From contig FN649739.1 of NCBI GenBank assembly GCA_000310025.1, positions 884,918 to 948,917 of the forward strand: a DNA stretch of 64,000 bases. The letters run 5' to 3'. Source of the DNA: Ectocarpus siliculosus (Eukaryota > Sar > Phaeophyceae > Ectocarpales > Ectocarpaceae). A model generated the notes under the pieces. The model saw only the letters and a program-made list of their open reading frames with translations. It had not been told where the DNA came from and did no database searches. Positions 21,774 through 34,700 of this stretch are shown one piece after another. How positions within the stretch are numbered: position 1 is the first letter of the stretch; every line of letters begins with the position of its first letter. A program made the position numbers and the translations under genes.

Positions 21774-22502
21774 GTAACAAATGAGACTAGGAGTCAGCAT
21801 CACGGGCCAGAGAGAAAGAGGTACACTCCCTTGGTTCAATCTTGGTGATTCACACGCAAGCAGAGACAAGGCCATCTGACCCAGAAAAAGAGAGAAAAAG
21901 AGCGACAAAGAGATAAAATAGAAAAAGAGACTCCATCGTTATGTACATAATGTATACCTCGATTTTTCGGCTTTTCGATTCCGATGGACAAGACTACGGA
22001 CTGGCATGCCCCTTTCCACCCCGACCGCGCGCTCGTTGAGTGCCGAAATTCTTCACCACTTCCTTGCCTCTCCCAACACCGTCCCTTCTTCCCGCCCCTA
22101 CAAATCCTCTCCCCGTAGCAAGCTCATAGAGGGATCCGGACAACAACTCTTCTTCTTCCTCTTTCCTTCCTCCCGGACACTCACCACCGTCCGTCCTGGA
22201 TGTTGGCCCCCAGCCCCATTGGGGAGCGGGGGGGCAATCCTTAACCCTAGTTCCTGAATATGCGCCAGTCTCGTGCGGTTGAACACAGAAAGTGCTTTAA
22301 AAGGCCACACGATCTGGGACCCCGTGAGGGGGCGTCGTGCGGGAGGCAAAGCTATACTCTCCAGACAAGATAGAGAAGGTGGCGACAGAGGAACGTGTTT
22401 ACCGAGGCTGCTACTATTTACGTTGCACACGCCCGTGTGTGTTCGTTTCTGGAGCGCTCTCATTAGGCCTATTATTATTATCGCAATTGAACGCATTTTT
22501 TC
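21774..22502. other. Non-coding stretch
   Basis: GAGAAAGAG-type purine-rich simple sequence at 21810-21940, then unrecognised GC-rich DNA. Confidence 0.4.
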
Positions 22503-23425
22503 ACGGAACGGTGAAAAGTTCGCTTGTTCTATTCATTCGTGATGTCATCGCAAAAACTACGCTTCCTTCCTTGAATACACGCTTTGCTCGGTACACAACA
22601 GGTTGACTTGGTTGTGCTCACCATAGAGCGCAATGAGCAGCACCCGAAACAAAGGACAGCACACTTTGAAACATCCCGTCCACCCGGCCTGTTATTTTTT
22701 GTTTTCATTAACAACAGGCGCAGGGCAGAGTGTCGCAACCTGGGTGTTGCTTCCGATTTCTTCAGTTTTCCGGCTCATTTTTCACGGTTGCGACTCCCTT
22801 CTTTGACCACCACCTGCCCAAAGGTAAACGAGCTCAACAATCATAGGTCGGCAGCGGGGCTGACGGCCAGCATAGTAAAGATGGCAGATCCGAAAGAATT
22901 AGCGTGTCGGAGGCTCTGTTGCTCTATCTACTCATGCTGCGTGGTGCCGTGGATTGATGTTGATGTGTCCGACCAAAAACAGATAATCTCGCCGCATTTT
23001 TCCAGCGGCATTTGGTGCGCGGTGGCACACGTCTCTCACACACCTTATTGAGCAGCATCCAAGCCCCCAATACCCACGAAGCAGCATGGCGCCGGGGGTG
23101 AGTGTCTTATAGACAGCCGAACCGAAGGAATCAGCGCTTTGGAGGTCTTGGTGCTTCTGCTGTACTCGTTCTACTGTTTCCGTGTTTGCTATGTGTGATT
23201 GGAAACATTTCTCCAGCACCAACAGCAGCAGTTGAAGACGAGAGCACCACGCAATGTCTCGTTTTGGACCAAGAACGGACTGAACGCGGGTTCTACCGCT
23301 TGTCTGTCTCCACAACAGAACTGGACGTGAGTCTAGCAGGTCTTGCGAGCGTTCTCAATGATGTTACAGCGCCCGCGGTGCGCCTGCCCGACTCTGCCCG
23401 ACCCTTGTGTGAAATTCCCCGGATC
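22503..23425 (+). repeat. Dispersed repeat R2, copy B (about 0.9 kb)
   Basis: Second copy of the repeat at 18738-19663, same orientation. Its longest open frame (23102-23506) covers the peptide conserved in copy A. The two copies differ by small indels outside that part. Confidence 0.85.
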
Positions 23426-24515
23426 CGTGAAAGCAGCAAGCCCCAAAAAAACACTGCTCGCTACTTTTTGCTTTTCGTGGATCGGGGGGAAAACGCCTCC
23501 ATATAGTTGCAAGCAAGCACGCTTCCGTGCATTTTTCCGTATTTTTTTGTCGATGATAATAGGCCTTATCCTTGCATTTTCCCACCAGTTTCCCCAAAAT
23601 TCCACTACTTTCTGGCAGCTGTTCTTCCTATTCCTGACGCACCTGTTGTGAGGAAGGTGTGCTGTGTGTGAGTGAAAGGACCGAGGGAGCCACACACCGG
23701 CAGCAGTCCCTAACTCACAAGCCCCCAGTTGGGTCAACCCTCTCTCTACAGTGGGGTGATCCCACAACAAAGGGTCCCGTCTACCTGTAGCAGGTCGAGT
23801 CCGTAACAACCGAATTCGACTCTCTCGTATCGGAGCACCCTCTCATTACCTCTTTCAGAACCACGACTGCTGTACTTGTTTTTGTGTCTTGCGCCGCAAC
23901 AGCAGCCATTCATCCATACCCACCCGCGTCCTCAGACCATACTGTTTGTGTCGTATGGTGCATGATATGTGATGGTGGCAGTAGCCGTTCATCATTCATG
24001 TTTGGGTGGGGATTGTGATCCGATGTTTAGGGCAGCAGTGGAGGGGGAGGTGGTGGCAAAAGAGGTTGGTTGGGGTGTTGGTTGTGATGGGTGAAAAGTG
24101 AAAAGGTGAACATTCGGTGCAAATCTACTGTACGTAACGTATTCGATGGTTGTTATGATTCGTCATTGATTGGTTGTTTCAAACGGTGTTTGTTTCCTTC
24201 TTCTTTGAACGCAATAAGACAATGCCTGCCGTCTCCTACTGACCCGGGCCGCACTTCACCCAGACTTTCATTGGCACACCATTTGTGTACGATGCATGAA
24301 AACAAACAATGTAGATGCAGAAGAACATGCGATATGAATATACGCTACACGTCCTTAGTCCCTGTGCTGTTGTGTTCACATCCACATGACGCATCTTACG
24401 GCGACCACATATATGTGCACGGCATCCACCAGAACATGCAATCATTGACTGGAATTTTCGTGGTCTTTGAGGAAAGTTGGGGCAACAGGTGCCTGGAACA
24501 AAAATACAAGGTGGG
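23426..24515. other. Non-coding stretch
   Basis: No gene recognised. GTGGTGGCAAAAGAGG and GGTTGGTTGGGGTGTTGGTTG simple sequence at about 24048-24090. Confidence 0.4.
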
Positions 24516-24785
24516 CTGGCGACTTTCGCCGCCTCGCTCAGTAGATCGATTCCAAGGTACGCGATTAGCCAGCGGTAGCAAAAGAAATGATAACAGGCTC
24601 ACCGTAGTGCGCAAATACGAGAGAGAGAGGGCGTACTCTGGCGGCTGTCGCCGCCCCGCTCAGTAGATCGATTCCAAGATAAGCGATAAGCGCAAGCAAC
24701 TTAGTAAAAAGTATGTAAAACGGTTTGTTGCAGAAAGAGAGAGAGAGGGCGTACTCTGGCGGCTTTCGCCGCCCCGCTCACAACT
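24516..24785 (+). repeat. Tandem repeat, about 110 bp x 3
   Basis: Three copies of GGCGACTTTCGCCGCC / GGCGGCTGTCGCCGCCCC / GGCGGCTTTCGCCGCCCC followed by GCTCA, at about 24519, 24640 and 24750. The first two continue into CAGTAGATCGATTCCAAG. The second and third are preceded by AGAGAGAGGGCGTACTCT. The core GGCGGC(N)TTCGCCGCC is itself a hairpin. Confidence 0.75.
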
Positions 24786-24839
24786 ATCTGCTGTTCATGT
24801 ATGCTTCCTAAGATCAGAAGAGCGGCGGAATTAAGGGTA

Positions 24840-24955
24840 GGTCTAAACGAAGAAATCATATCTCGAAATCACATTTCGATATAAGAATAAAAGACTCGGA
24901 TCTACCCAAATCCGACCAGAAATGGCCTGTCGGTCTGTGTGGCTTAACGGCAGAT
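24840..24955 (-). repeat. Dispersed repeat R3, copy B
   Basis: Inverted match to 17556-17672. A partial third copy is at 25615-25670, so the family is present three times within 8 kb. Confidence 0.8.
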
Positions 24956-24959
24956 CTGC

Positions 24960-27745
24960 CAAGTGGAAACGAATCTCTGCAGTCCACCGCGAACAACCCG
25001 AGAGGTCCGCCGCTCGCCAACTACCAGATTTCTGTTGTGACATGCTGTTGTGACGTGGCCACACCACATGGGGAGCCATCGCTCCTGTGAAGCACACACC
25101 AAACGCGTAACATGGCCTCTGTGCGGTACTGACACGATGCCTGTGCATGCGAGACTTTGAATCGAGCCTCGTCCGACGGAAAGCCACCAATTCGTCTGTG
25201 CATTTGAGGTTCGACAACCCACGGGAGATTGCCCCAGAGACCAACACGCCCCACACACACACGTTGTTTTTCGGCGCCATTCACGTGCAACAACGATGCA
25301 CAGTCACCCTCTCTTTTGGGGTTGGCGTTGTGTGCTCTCTCTCTCCTCTGTGCTCGACGGTGGATGGAGTTCGTGTGGATGGGGGTAGGTGGGCACGCGC
25401 CGTCCATGCGAAAAGACCGCTAATATCAATGTTCGAACTTGGTTGCGGTTCTCACCCAAATCGAGATCCGATTAATAATAAGCGATTTCACCTTTGTTCA
25501 AAACCCGATGTGGTTTTGGGTCGTCCTGTATTTAAGTCCTAAAGAGGAGACCGGCGGGAGAACTTTTTGCCCAATGAACAACAGAGTTAATTGGATCTTC
25601 CGGTCCTACAACCAAATCTGAATGTGATTTCGAGATCTGATTCCTGCGTTAAGACCGGCCCTAAACTCCAACGAGACAGCTTGTTGCGCAATTATTTTAT
25701 GTGGGACACGCGAGAGGGGGGAGGGAGACTGTCGTGTACTCTGCTACCTGCTTGCGCTTGGTTGGGGGTGTCTGCGCTAACAAGATGTTCCTCGGCATGT
25801 GGAAGAAGAGGCAGAAGCTGGGGTCAAAAGGTAATGAACGAACGAACGCAGGTGGGGGGAGGAGCTGAGAGGGCGCCACACCACGACGCATCTTGCCTGC
25901 GTTTCAACCCATAGTCGTCCACAACGGGTCCATCGACGTCTCAACTAGTGGAGCAGCTGACTGACAGTATGTCAACTGTCGGAACTGAGAAGCAACCCCG
26001 CCCCTCGCCCGGGAAATTCGGAAGAGAAGCGTTCCGAAGAGAAGAAGTGGAATGAAAGGAACATGAGGCGCCCGAAGACAGACCCAGAACAGATGGTGCT
26101 AGACCATGCGAGAGGGGAGAGACAGACTGATGATGGTGTGTGAGGGGAGACAGAGAGACTAGTGTAAAACGTGATGTGTGGATGGATGAGAGCAGCAGTA
26201 GATGAAAGGGACGGCATTTCCGTGCAGAACGAGACTGACAGGTAGTCAATTTTCGGAACTAGCTGAAAAGCAACGAAAAGGAAAAAGTTGAATGTTGTGG
26301 ATGTTGAACGATATACAGCAGTAGAGAGCAACGGGCAAAAGCAGGCTGGATGTGTGAAGAATGGATGTGTGTGTGACAACCGAGAGAGCAAGATGAAGGC
26401 CCCGTGTGAGAGGCATGCGAAAGGAAGGAAGGGTAGAAACGTGAAAGAGAGAGATGAAAAAAGGGGAAAAGCGGCAAATTATCGGGGAAAAGCGGGAACT
26501 CTGGAAAACGGGAAAATTAAGATTGGAGAAATGCAGGCCTGTGAGCTGTCCAGAGAGGCCGAATGCAGCGCCATGAGAGAGAGCCCGAGAGAAATTTCTG
26601 CCTAATTTTCGAGTGAATATTTAAGTGAAAAACGGATATAAGTGAAAAAGGATATATGGTTGAACGTTTGTTGTGACTTCTTCTTGCGTGTTCTCGTGGA
26701 TTCTTTGCACATGCATGGTCGCCGCGAGGTACGTCGTGTGGATGTGTACACAACAGCATAGGAACTACGCACATTGGTGTACACACATCACCGAAAGTTG
26801 TACCCCAAGGATTCATTCCGTCGCACTACTTGAAAATAGAGTAGGTGGAGATGTTTTTTTCGATGTTTTTTTGTTGCGCACGCTGCACACACCTTGTGTG
26901 AGACGGAATACGACAGCCTTGGGCTCTTGGGCTTCCCCCGACCGCCAAAACGTTTGACCAACGGAACATGTACTCTCGCACTTGAGCAATGGTCGTGATC
27001 GAATAAGTGTGGTGAGGAATTCTAGGCATACATGCGGTATCTTGAGCAGGGTACGATTACGTACACAGAGCGGCAACCAACGGGAACTACTGTAGTCATA
27101 GCACAGATATCTATTGTGGCGTGTGTACACGGCAGATCAGTGTGGACTTTTGTTCAAGCACGCGTCTCACATGTGTTATTAGGGTTCTAGGGATAGGTCG
27201 CGCGCCTTGGCGAGTTCGCGAGTTTGGGGTTTGGTCAATACGTGAAACATGCGTGACAGCCGCGTGTGCACACCAGCACCGAAGCACAGGCGCACGGGAT
27301 TGGCAGTACAGAGAACTGCTGTGTCGCCGCAACGTAAGCAACAGCCAACACCCTCAAAACGTCAACGGCCGGTTGTGTGCAGCGAGACAGTCCAAACGGC
27401 AGTTTAAGAGCAAGCTTGAGGATGAGGCTCGGACCGCTGGCACCGCCTGCTGATGCTTAGCTTCGTGCGTGTGTTGGTATGTTTGTACAGCTCCCGTGTG
27501 GTGCACATGGTCTATCGCTCTACCTGGTTGGTCACTACGTCACCTCGCGGCAGCGATTCCGCCACATTTGGGTGTCGCTGAACCTCGATGTGGCGAACGA
27601 CGCAAGCAAGTCCTTTTCGCCATAAACCCAACTAGGTCCATCCAAAACTGGGTCCTCAATTCAGGTGTAACTTATAACGTTAAAACAGGCCCCCTCAAGC
27701 CTCGCGAGGGTGACCGAAGATTTGACATACATACATGCCGAACAT
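24960..27745. other. Non-coding stretch
   Basis: No gene recognised over 2.8 kb. 25990-26620 is purine-rich on the + strand (GAGAGA, GAAAAG words), which opens frames on both strands without domain content. CACATCCACATGACGCATC at 24380 and the reverse complement around 26720 (GTACGTCGTGTGGATGTG) suggest another diverged inverted repeat. Confidence 0.35.
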
Positions 27746-27747
27746 TT

Positions 27748-28115
27748 GTCAATCGTTGGTTTGTCGTGACGATTGGTGGTAATTTTTTGCTCGTTTTCCG
27801 TACAAAACATCACAACATGATATATATATATTTTTCTGCTCGTTTGGTTCAGAACATCAACCTTGCACGATAAAAGGGGGTATTGTTAAACGCAACGGTA
27901 AAAAATATATGGGGTGATTCATATATTTAATTAATTGATTTTGGGTTTGGGGGAGCACATATTGATAGAGCCAGTCCGGATGGGAGTAACTGGTTGCTCG
28001 GTGATTTCTCTGAGACTTTCCCTTTGAATTGAATTTGAATCCGTGTGCATGCGATCAGACTCGGCAAAGAAAAGCAGTGTGCTACTACTTTGCCCGCTGC
28101 GAACTAAAGACGATA
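27748..28115 (+). repeat. Dispersed repeat R4, copy A
   Basis: Matches 34250-34585 in the same orientation. Shared words include TCGTTGGTTT(G/A)TCGTGACGATTGGTGG, TTTTGTGCTCGTTTT / TTTTTGCTCGTTTT, ATAGAGCCAG, GGTTGCTCGGTGATTT, GAATTGA(A/G)TTTGAATCCG and GCCCG(C/G)TGCGAACT. Copy A lies just 5' of the SulP gene and copy B inside one of its introns. Confidence 0.8.
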
Positions 28116-28734
28116 AATGGTTGCTGTGGGGCATTCGATCACAGACAGCGATCTATGTTGGAAAGAGTCAATGGTGGAAGCGGGGATGCGCGGAGATTTC
28201 AACAGCTCAAGAGGCGATATATTATCGGTAGGCTACAAACGGTAACCCCGGGAAATGATATTCAACCTGATGTACCAATATCGTAGGTAGGCAGGGGCGT
28301 AGGTTCAAGCTCCGAAGAAGCCAGGCGACTGCGGGGGGAACTTTTGCCATGTGATCAGCTTCATCTGCAGCTGGTTGTCGTTGGTAGCGTTGGCACCGGC
28401 TTTATATGTAGACGCGCCGCTTTGCGTGCGCGAGAGCGCGCGTGGCTTGCCGCGGAATCGCGGGCTGCCCTGTTTCCCCCTCCCTCCCTCCCTTGACGAA
28501 ACACTTCATCTTCACAATATTTATTGCAGGTCGCCCGCCTAACACGGGGGCACAAACCTCCTTCCCCGTGAAACCATACGGCAGGACACGGTCCCAATAC
28601 TGCGGAAACAAATATCAGCGACAGCAGGGGAAACCACCACGTCGCCGGCGCCATTGGATGGGTGCATCGATCCCCGCAGCGGAACAGCATCTGGGGTAGG
28701 GGCGGCGGGGTTCGAAGATGACGAAGGCGGGAGG
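28116..28734. other. Upstream region of the SulP gene
   Basis: Likely promoter and 5' UTR, possibly with a non-coding or short first exon. An acceptor-like ATTTATTGCAG is at about 28520-28530. No TATA box or other core element can be named with confidence. Confidence 0.3.
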
Positions 28735-31700
28735 ATGCCGAGGACATCGGGCATGGCCGCGAGGGTGGCAGCAGCGGACGAAAAGTGGCCACCGCTTCTC
28801 CCGGAGTCCGTCCTCCGAGGTTTAGCGTACGGCATGGTGAATGGTATCCGCTTGCCGCCCATAATGGTGAGGGCGGTTGGGGGTATGGGAGGCGAGAGAG
28901 ATTGCGCTGTCTGTGAAACGTTTGGCATGCACACAACCCGCTCCTTGAGGGAAGGAGAGATACTTGTGGATTGCCGTCCACTCCAATGTCGGCGTTTTTG
29001 TGGCATCTGCTTTGTAGGTGTCCCCGCATGCGTCGGCTCGAGAGCAAGTCGGTTGAACCCCCAAGGTGTTCTCCGCAGATGGAGTCGTCTTCACGGGATG
29101 TCTTGTTGCCGTAAGATGCACACAGGGGTAGACGAACTTTAGTCGTGGTATGGAGTGCCGGAGGAGAAGCGGAGGGGTTGGGCGGGATGATCCGTACACA
29201 CTTGGCCCCCTCTTCATACATCACCAAATGTTTTGAGAAGCTGCCGTGTACTGTAGTTTGAATTACGCTTGTTTTCTCCCTCTCACTGCAAAGACCTGCG
29301 AAGACTTCCACACACACGCCTTCGACTACTCTATGTGTATCTACTAAGAATTTCAGCGGCCAGTTAGCACACCTCACCCAAGGCAACTGACTAGCCAAGT
29401 TAAGTACGAGAGATACTTCCAAGGCCGCCAAGTGTGTCGTCTTGGACCACCTGCGTCTCGCTTCAGCTTGAGACTATCCTGTCGTCGCCGGCTTAGCTCT
29501 TTGGCCCGTCGCCCTGACCCCGTTACCCCCCCCCCCCCCCCCCCGCTTGCCTTGACCACTTTCGAAGGCGAGTTTTGCCGCGATGATATTTAGGGATCCG
29601 GCGTTTACGCCCCATCTTCCCAGGTAAGCATTTGCGTACGTGGTGGTGCACGTACGTATCTTGCGCCGCGCTTGCCATGTTTTCAGATCAGTGCCACGCC
29701 CACAATGGTGGGGGGTAGGGTGCCTCGCAATCGGCGCGTCTCCCCCCTCGCGACGCACCACGTGCGATTGCGATCACACGCTATGGCAGCCCACCAGCCA
29801 GCCCTCCTAGCGAGTGTCGCGAGGGATGGGGCTTGGATGCCGCAAAATGAACGTACATATCCAGCGTCACCCTCACCACCGTGAGGTCATTCATATCACG
29901 CCGAAAAGAGTGCAGCAAAGCTAAGTCAGGCGCCTATTGAAGATCCCCCGCCACCACCCTCGTGCATCTGGAGAGTCGAGGCGGCCACTGCCGCTGCCGC
30001 GGGCCTCCCGCCTCCCTCCCCGTTGGCAATTGAAGTGCATGGTCACATTTGACGTGAGCCAGACATACGTTGTACCACCGCATCCGCCCCCCAGCCCCCC
30101 TAGTGATAAGCCTTGTTTTATTGTCGCCGTTGTGTATATAGTTTGTCAGCCGTTCCATCATGGTTCCATCAACCTTTGCCACGTGTTGGTGCGCGTCCTT
30201 GCTTGCGCCAGGCTAGTGAAATTGGTCGTGTTTAGCGCCGCCGTTCACATGGCCTGCTTCGGGACCCTTTCCAGGCTCAAGTTCGCCGTTGGGGCGGTTC
30301 AGGTGAAACACGACATGGCGGGGGTTGGAGTGGAAAGATAACAGCAGTCGGTGTTTGGTATTTACAGGTGCATGTTTCTGCAGTTTGGTTTTCAAACTCA
30401 TCCCCCGCCCCCAGTCCTGCTTGTGTGTCATGTTCCTGAGTCGATGGGGTGTTCACAACGGCACCATCAGCATCGCCTCAAGCTCGTAAAATATACTCCG
30501 TAGTAGATACGCTGCCTCGTTCATCCCGCAAATAACCAACCCATGGCGGATCTGGTTTGGCACGGCAAACGCAAGGGTGATGACCAGCTTCTGGTTCATC
30601 CTTGGTAAATGAAGCCTGGGCCGGCGAAAACCGGACATATCGCTCCTTCGTCCCGTCAATTGTAGGGACACGACGTCAATGGTCTATGTACCGACCACGG
30701 CATCCGTTTACATGAGTACCCCCCTCGCCCTGCTGGTGTGTTAATGTTCCTCAGTCGATGGGCGTTTACAGCGGCAACCTCAATATCAAGCCCGTACAAC
30801 ATAAGTAGAAACGCCACCTCGCTCATGCCGTGCTTACCCCCCATGCTGATCTGATCTCCGCTTTCGGTCCCCCACGACGATGTCGCCGTTCCTCCTTTTG
30901 CCCTTTGTTTGCTCGTGCTTTCAGGACGCCGGTCTGATATTCCTGTCTGCGATCTCGTCGTCGGTGGTAGCCTTTTCTCAAGAGCAAGGGGTGGATGAGG
31001 CTGGTATGCTCAGCACCTGTGAGTCTCTTGCTAGTGTTATGTCATTTTAGTTTTATTTTGTACGGAGCCCCCCCCTGCGGGAGTGTGTCGTTTTTCAAGC
31101 GTTGCGGCTAGCGGCGACACGGCGAGTACCGCGGTTTTCTTTCTTCTACTTGAGTTCTTTGCAGCATGCCCGCCCAAAGCTCTGGGGCGCCACCGCAGAG
31201 TCGCAAGAAACCCCCGCTGTGCTGTCCTTAGAGGTAGGGTTAGGGTTATGGTTGGGGGTAGGGTTAAGGAGGAGGGAGTAGGATGAAGGAGCTGGACGTG
31301 GACGGGCGAGGAGTAGCATGTATGCCCCCGGGGCGAACACGTCGTGGTAAAAGTAAAATGGGGGGAAAGTAGCTGTGGCCATGGTACTGTGGCGGAGTAA
31401 TCTCGAGATCCGATTGCTTGGCGGGTGTTATCTTGTGTCGCCTACGGTCGTTGCACGACATCGCCGTCCTCCGCGAACACTGCCGGTGCAGGAGAGGTCG
31501 TGAATGAGAACACACGCGGCGCACGTGATCTTGTTCAGGCATTTGGTACCATGGTATCGTTCACCTCCAAGGATCTTTGGTTCATACGATTTGGGGGACG
31601 TCGCGTACCTAATCGTGATGATCACCCAGTCACTTTGCCCGCACCCAAATCTCCTCGACGGGACCAAGCCAGCCGGGGCGCTTGCTTCACATGTTTGAGG

Positions 31701-34700
31701 GGAGGGCTGTGACGCCAAGTCATTGTTGTTGTCGAAGAAAATGTGACTGCCTGCCTCACCGCGATGCTTGTCGATGTAGCACATGTAGTGCTCTTGCTAC
31801 GGAATTTCGTCCTGTCGCCAGGGCCCGGCATAGCCCTCGGCTCGTACAATTTATCTTGACTCACCCAACAGGATTGATGATGTATTCAACATTGCAAGGT
31901 TGGTTACCCCCCGTTATTCTCACTGTTTTGCCGGGGTCTACCGTAGATGACACGATATACCACACACCATGGACCGATTTTCAAGGCTAGATCGCTCCGC
32001 AGCTGAAGGAGTGGCAATGACGAAAATGGCGGCGTTGGAACCATCCCGACGAGATTTTTTCGAAAACGTATCAATATGAGTGGACATCCTCTTCTTCTTG
32101 GAGTAGTGGAGCTTTGAATCGGTCGGGGTGTGTGGTATCTTGTGTCACCTATGGTAGTATCTTCCTTCGTTCTTGGTGATTTTCGACATCATCTCTCTTC
32201 CGTGTCCTGGTATCTAGATTTGTTTTCTCATTCATTCCTGGCCATATTTTTTTTGCCTTTTTTCTTTCAACAGCTCGCTTGTGTTGTGCACGTGCACCGG
32301 TCTTCTCGGGGTGGCCCTCGTCGTCCTCGGGAAACTGAAGCTGGCCAGCGTGGTACAGTACCTTCCGATGCCCGTCATCGGCGGTTACTTGGCTTACATC
32401 GGGTGGTTTTGTGGCGAGGCGGGCTTGCCCTTTGCGTCCGGGGTGAGGGAGACAGACAGGCAAAGAAGCAGGCAGACAGATAGACAGGCTGGCACACACA
32501 GAGCGGGGGGGGGGGGGGCACGCGAGGGAGAGAAAAGGGGCGCACCATTCCGAATTCATTGCGTTTGTTTTTTTTGCTCAAGTATTTTCCAAATTGCGGG
32601 AACAAGCACCTCACTCTCTCATGCTCTCTCTCTGTGTACGACGCTATTTATCTTTCTTCAGCGGATCGACAGACAACGAACGTGGTTGGCTGTATGTCGG
32701 TAGTGGATGTTGACGTGATCGCGAAGTAGCTTGCGGCAAGATCCCCCCCCCGCCCCCCTTCTCGTGCTGCCTCCTGCAAGTACCGAAAAATCGTTTTGTG
32801 TTTCCCAAGCGATTGTTGCTCGCAAGGTTGCTTCGACACGAGCCATGCAGTCGTTGGAGGCTTGTGATGTTGCTGCAGCTCGCTAGAGTACATATCTTCA
32901 ACTATTGTTGCGCCGTGAATGTTTGTAGAGGTAGCATAGAAAGAAGCAGACACACCGCCCTGTGATATCTGTGAGGACGGGAGCGTAGTGTTTACGCACC
33001 GTTTTCCCTCCAATACGATCATCATCATCCGTGGGGAAATATTTTGCTGTGCGTGCACCAACAACAACAGCTGGAGATCAACAGCATTGGAGACTTTGGC
33101 GTCCTGGCCAGCCAAGAGGCGCTCCTGCTAGTGCTGCCCGCGGTCTGGCCGGCTTGGTGATGTACCTCTCCCTCCGGCGCTTCCCCTCTCCAACCACGCT
33201 GCCGCTGCTCATGGCCGCGTTCCTCGGAACGTTCTTCGCGTTCCTTTGGGTTACGGGAACGACTCTCGACGTGAGTTTGTTTGTTACTTTCGACGAGTGT
33301 TTTTTTTTTTTCCATTCATTGACGTTGTTCCAGCGTCGAGGGGGTTAACCACGCACAGTTTTTTGTTCGTATTTATCGTTCCCAGCTATTTGTGTTTTTC
33401 CCGCGCTTCACCGGCGAACTTCTCTGTGTGTACGCGTGTGCCGCGCCTCGGCCTCCTCCACATCGCGGACATTTCGCCCAATCTCTGCTTCTGCTGCTGC
33501 TGCTGCTGTACGTTCGACTGAGCGGTGCCTCCTGGCCTCTTATTTATGTACCGTGCCCAGAGCTTCAGCGTGATTGGTGTTTGCCCCAAACTTACACCTT
33601 ACACCTGTGGATGAACAATCCCCCGCCCCCCTGCCGGTACACCGCTGCGTTTCATTTCTGTTTTATCACGAAAAACACATTTTGCTGCAGGAGGCGAGAG
33701 CTGCCGGGTGGGTGAGCCCAGCGTCCCCGATGCTCCCCCTCAATCACGCCTGGGACTACTTTTCCTTCGCCGACATCCATTGGGGAGCGTTCGTGAGGGT
33801 GAGTGTCGTTTTTGGGGGGCGGGGTCCAGCCAGATGCAACTGGTTCACTCGCTGTTCTGCCTTAACCCCGATGCTTTTCTTACCTGCCGTTGAAGTGAAT
33901 TTGGCTCATGAAAGAGGTACAACCCGGGGCACACACATAAGCGGAAACGTCCCTCCGCTGTGGATGTCTACCTTTGGTATATACGCGTGACCGCCTTTTG
34001 GTTTTCCAGTGACGCAAACGGGCGTGTCTATATTTTTTCGTACTCTCTCCTCGAACTCTTAAATGGCTTTCGCGGGAACCGTAAGACGTCCTCGGATGGG
34101 TGGTGGTTTTGTGGCGATTGTTTGGGGGTTGGTTTGGTTTAGGTTTGTTTGGGTTGGGTTGGGTTGGGTTGGGTTGGGTTGGGTTAGGATGTGCTTTGAT
34201 TGGGTTTCGGTCTTAATTTTTTTCTGGATTTACCAAGGGTATTTGGCTTCGTCATTCGTTGGTTTATCGTGACGATTGGTGGCTTTCTTTTTTGTGCTCG
34301 TTTTGGGTATAAAACACCAACTTTGTATTTTTTGTATAGAGCCAGCTCTGGCGGGACAATACTTGTAGCTTACCAGCAAGAATACCTTGCGGTGCAAAAG
34401 AGCCATCTACAAGTAGTACCGGTTGCTCGGTGATTTTCCGAAATATTTCCTCTGAATTGAGTTTGAATCCGAAGCAGTACCACCAGAAGAGGCGAGAGCG
34501 CACGCTCCAAAGACACAACATTGAGGTGCATGCTATCAGACTCGGCTTACAGCGTGCGCTGCTACTGTGCCCGGTGCGAACTGTAGATGAGGGTATCTAC
34601 CACGAGTGCGGATACCCCCAAGAGCACGGCTGTTCTTGGTTGAGAGTACGCACCCAAACAGGGAAAACTTGGTCGAGACGGTTATGCATATATGGACGAT

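Noticed and set aside
28361-29431. 356-residue open frame on the - strand
   Set aside because: It lies antisense to the SulP first exon (RGLAYGMVNG...), has no recognisable domain, and is explained by GC-rich openness.
31226-31272. Interstitial telomere or fusion point
   Set aside because: Only two to four imperfect TTAGGG units inside an intron, with normal gene structure continuing on both sides.
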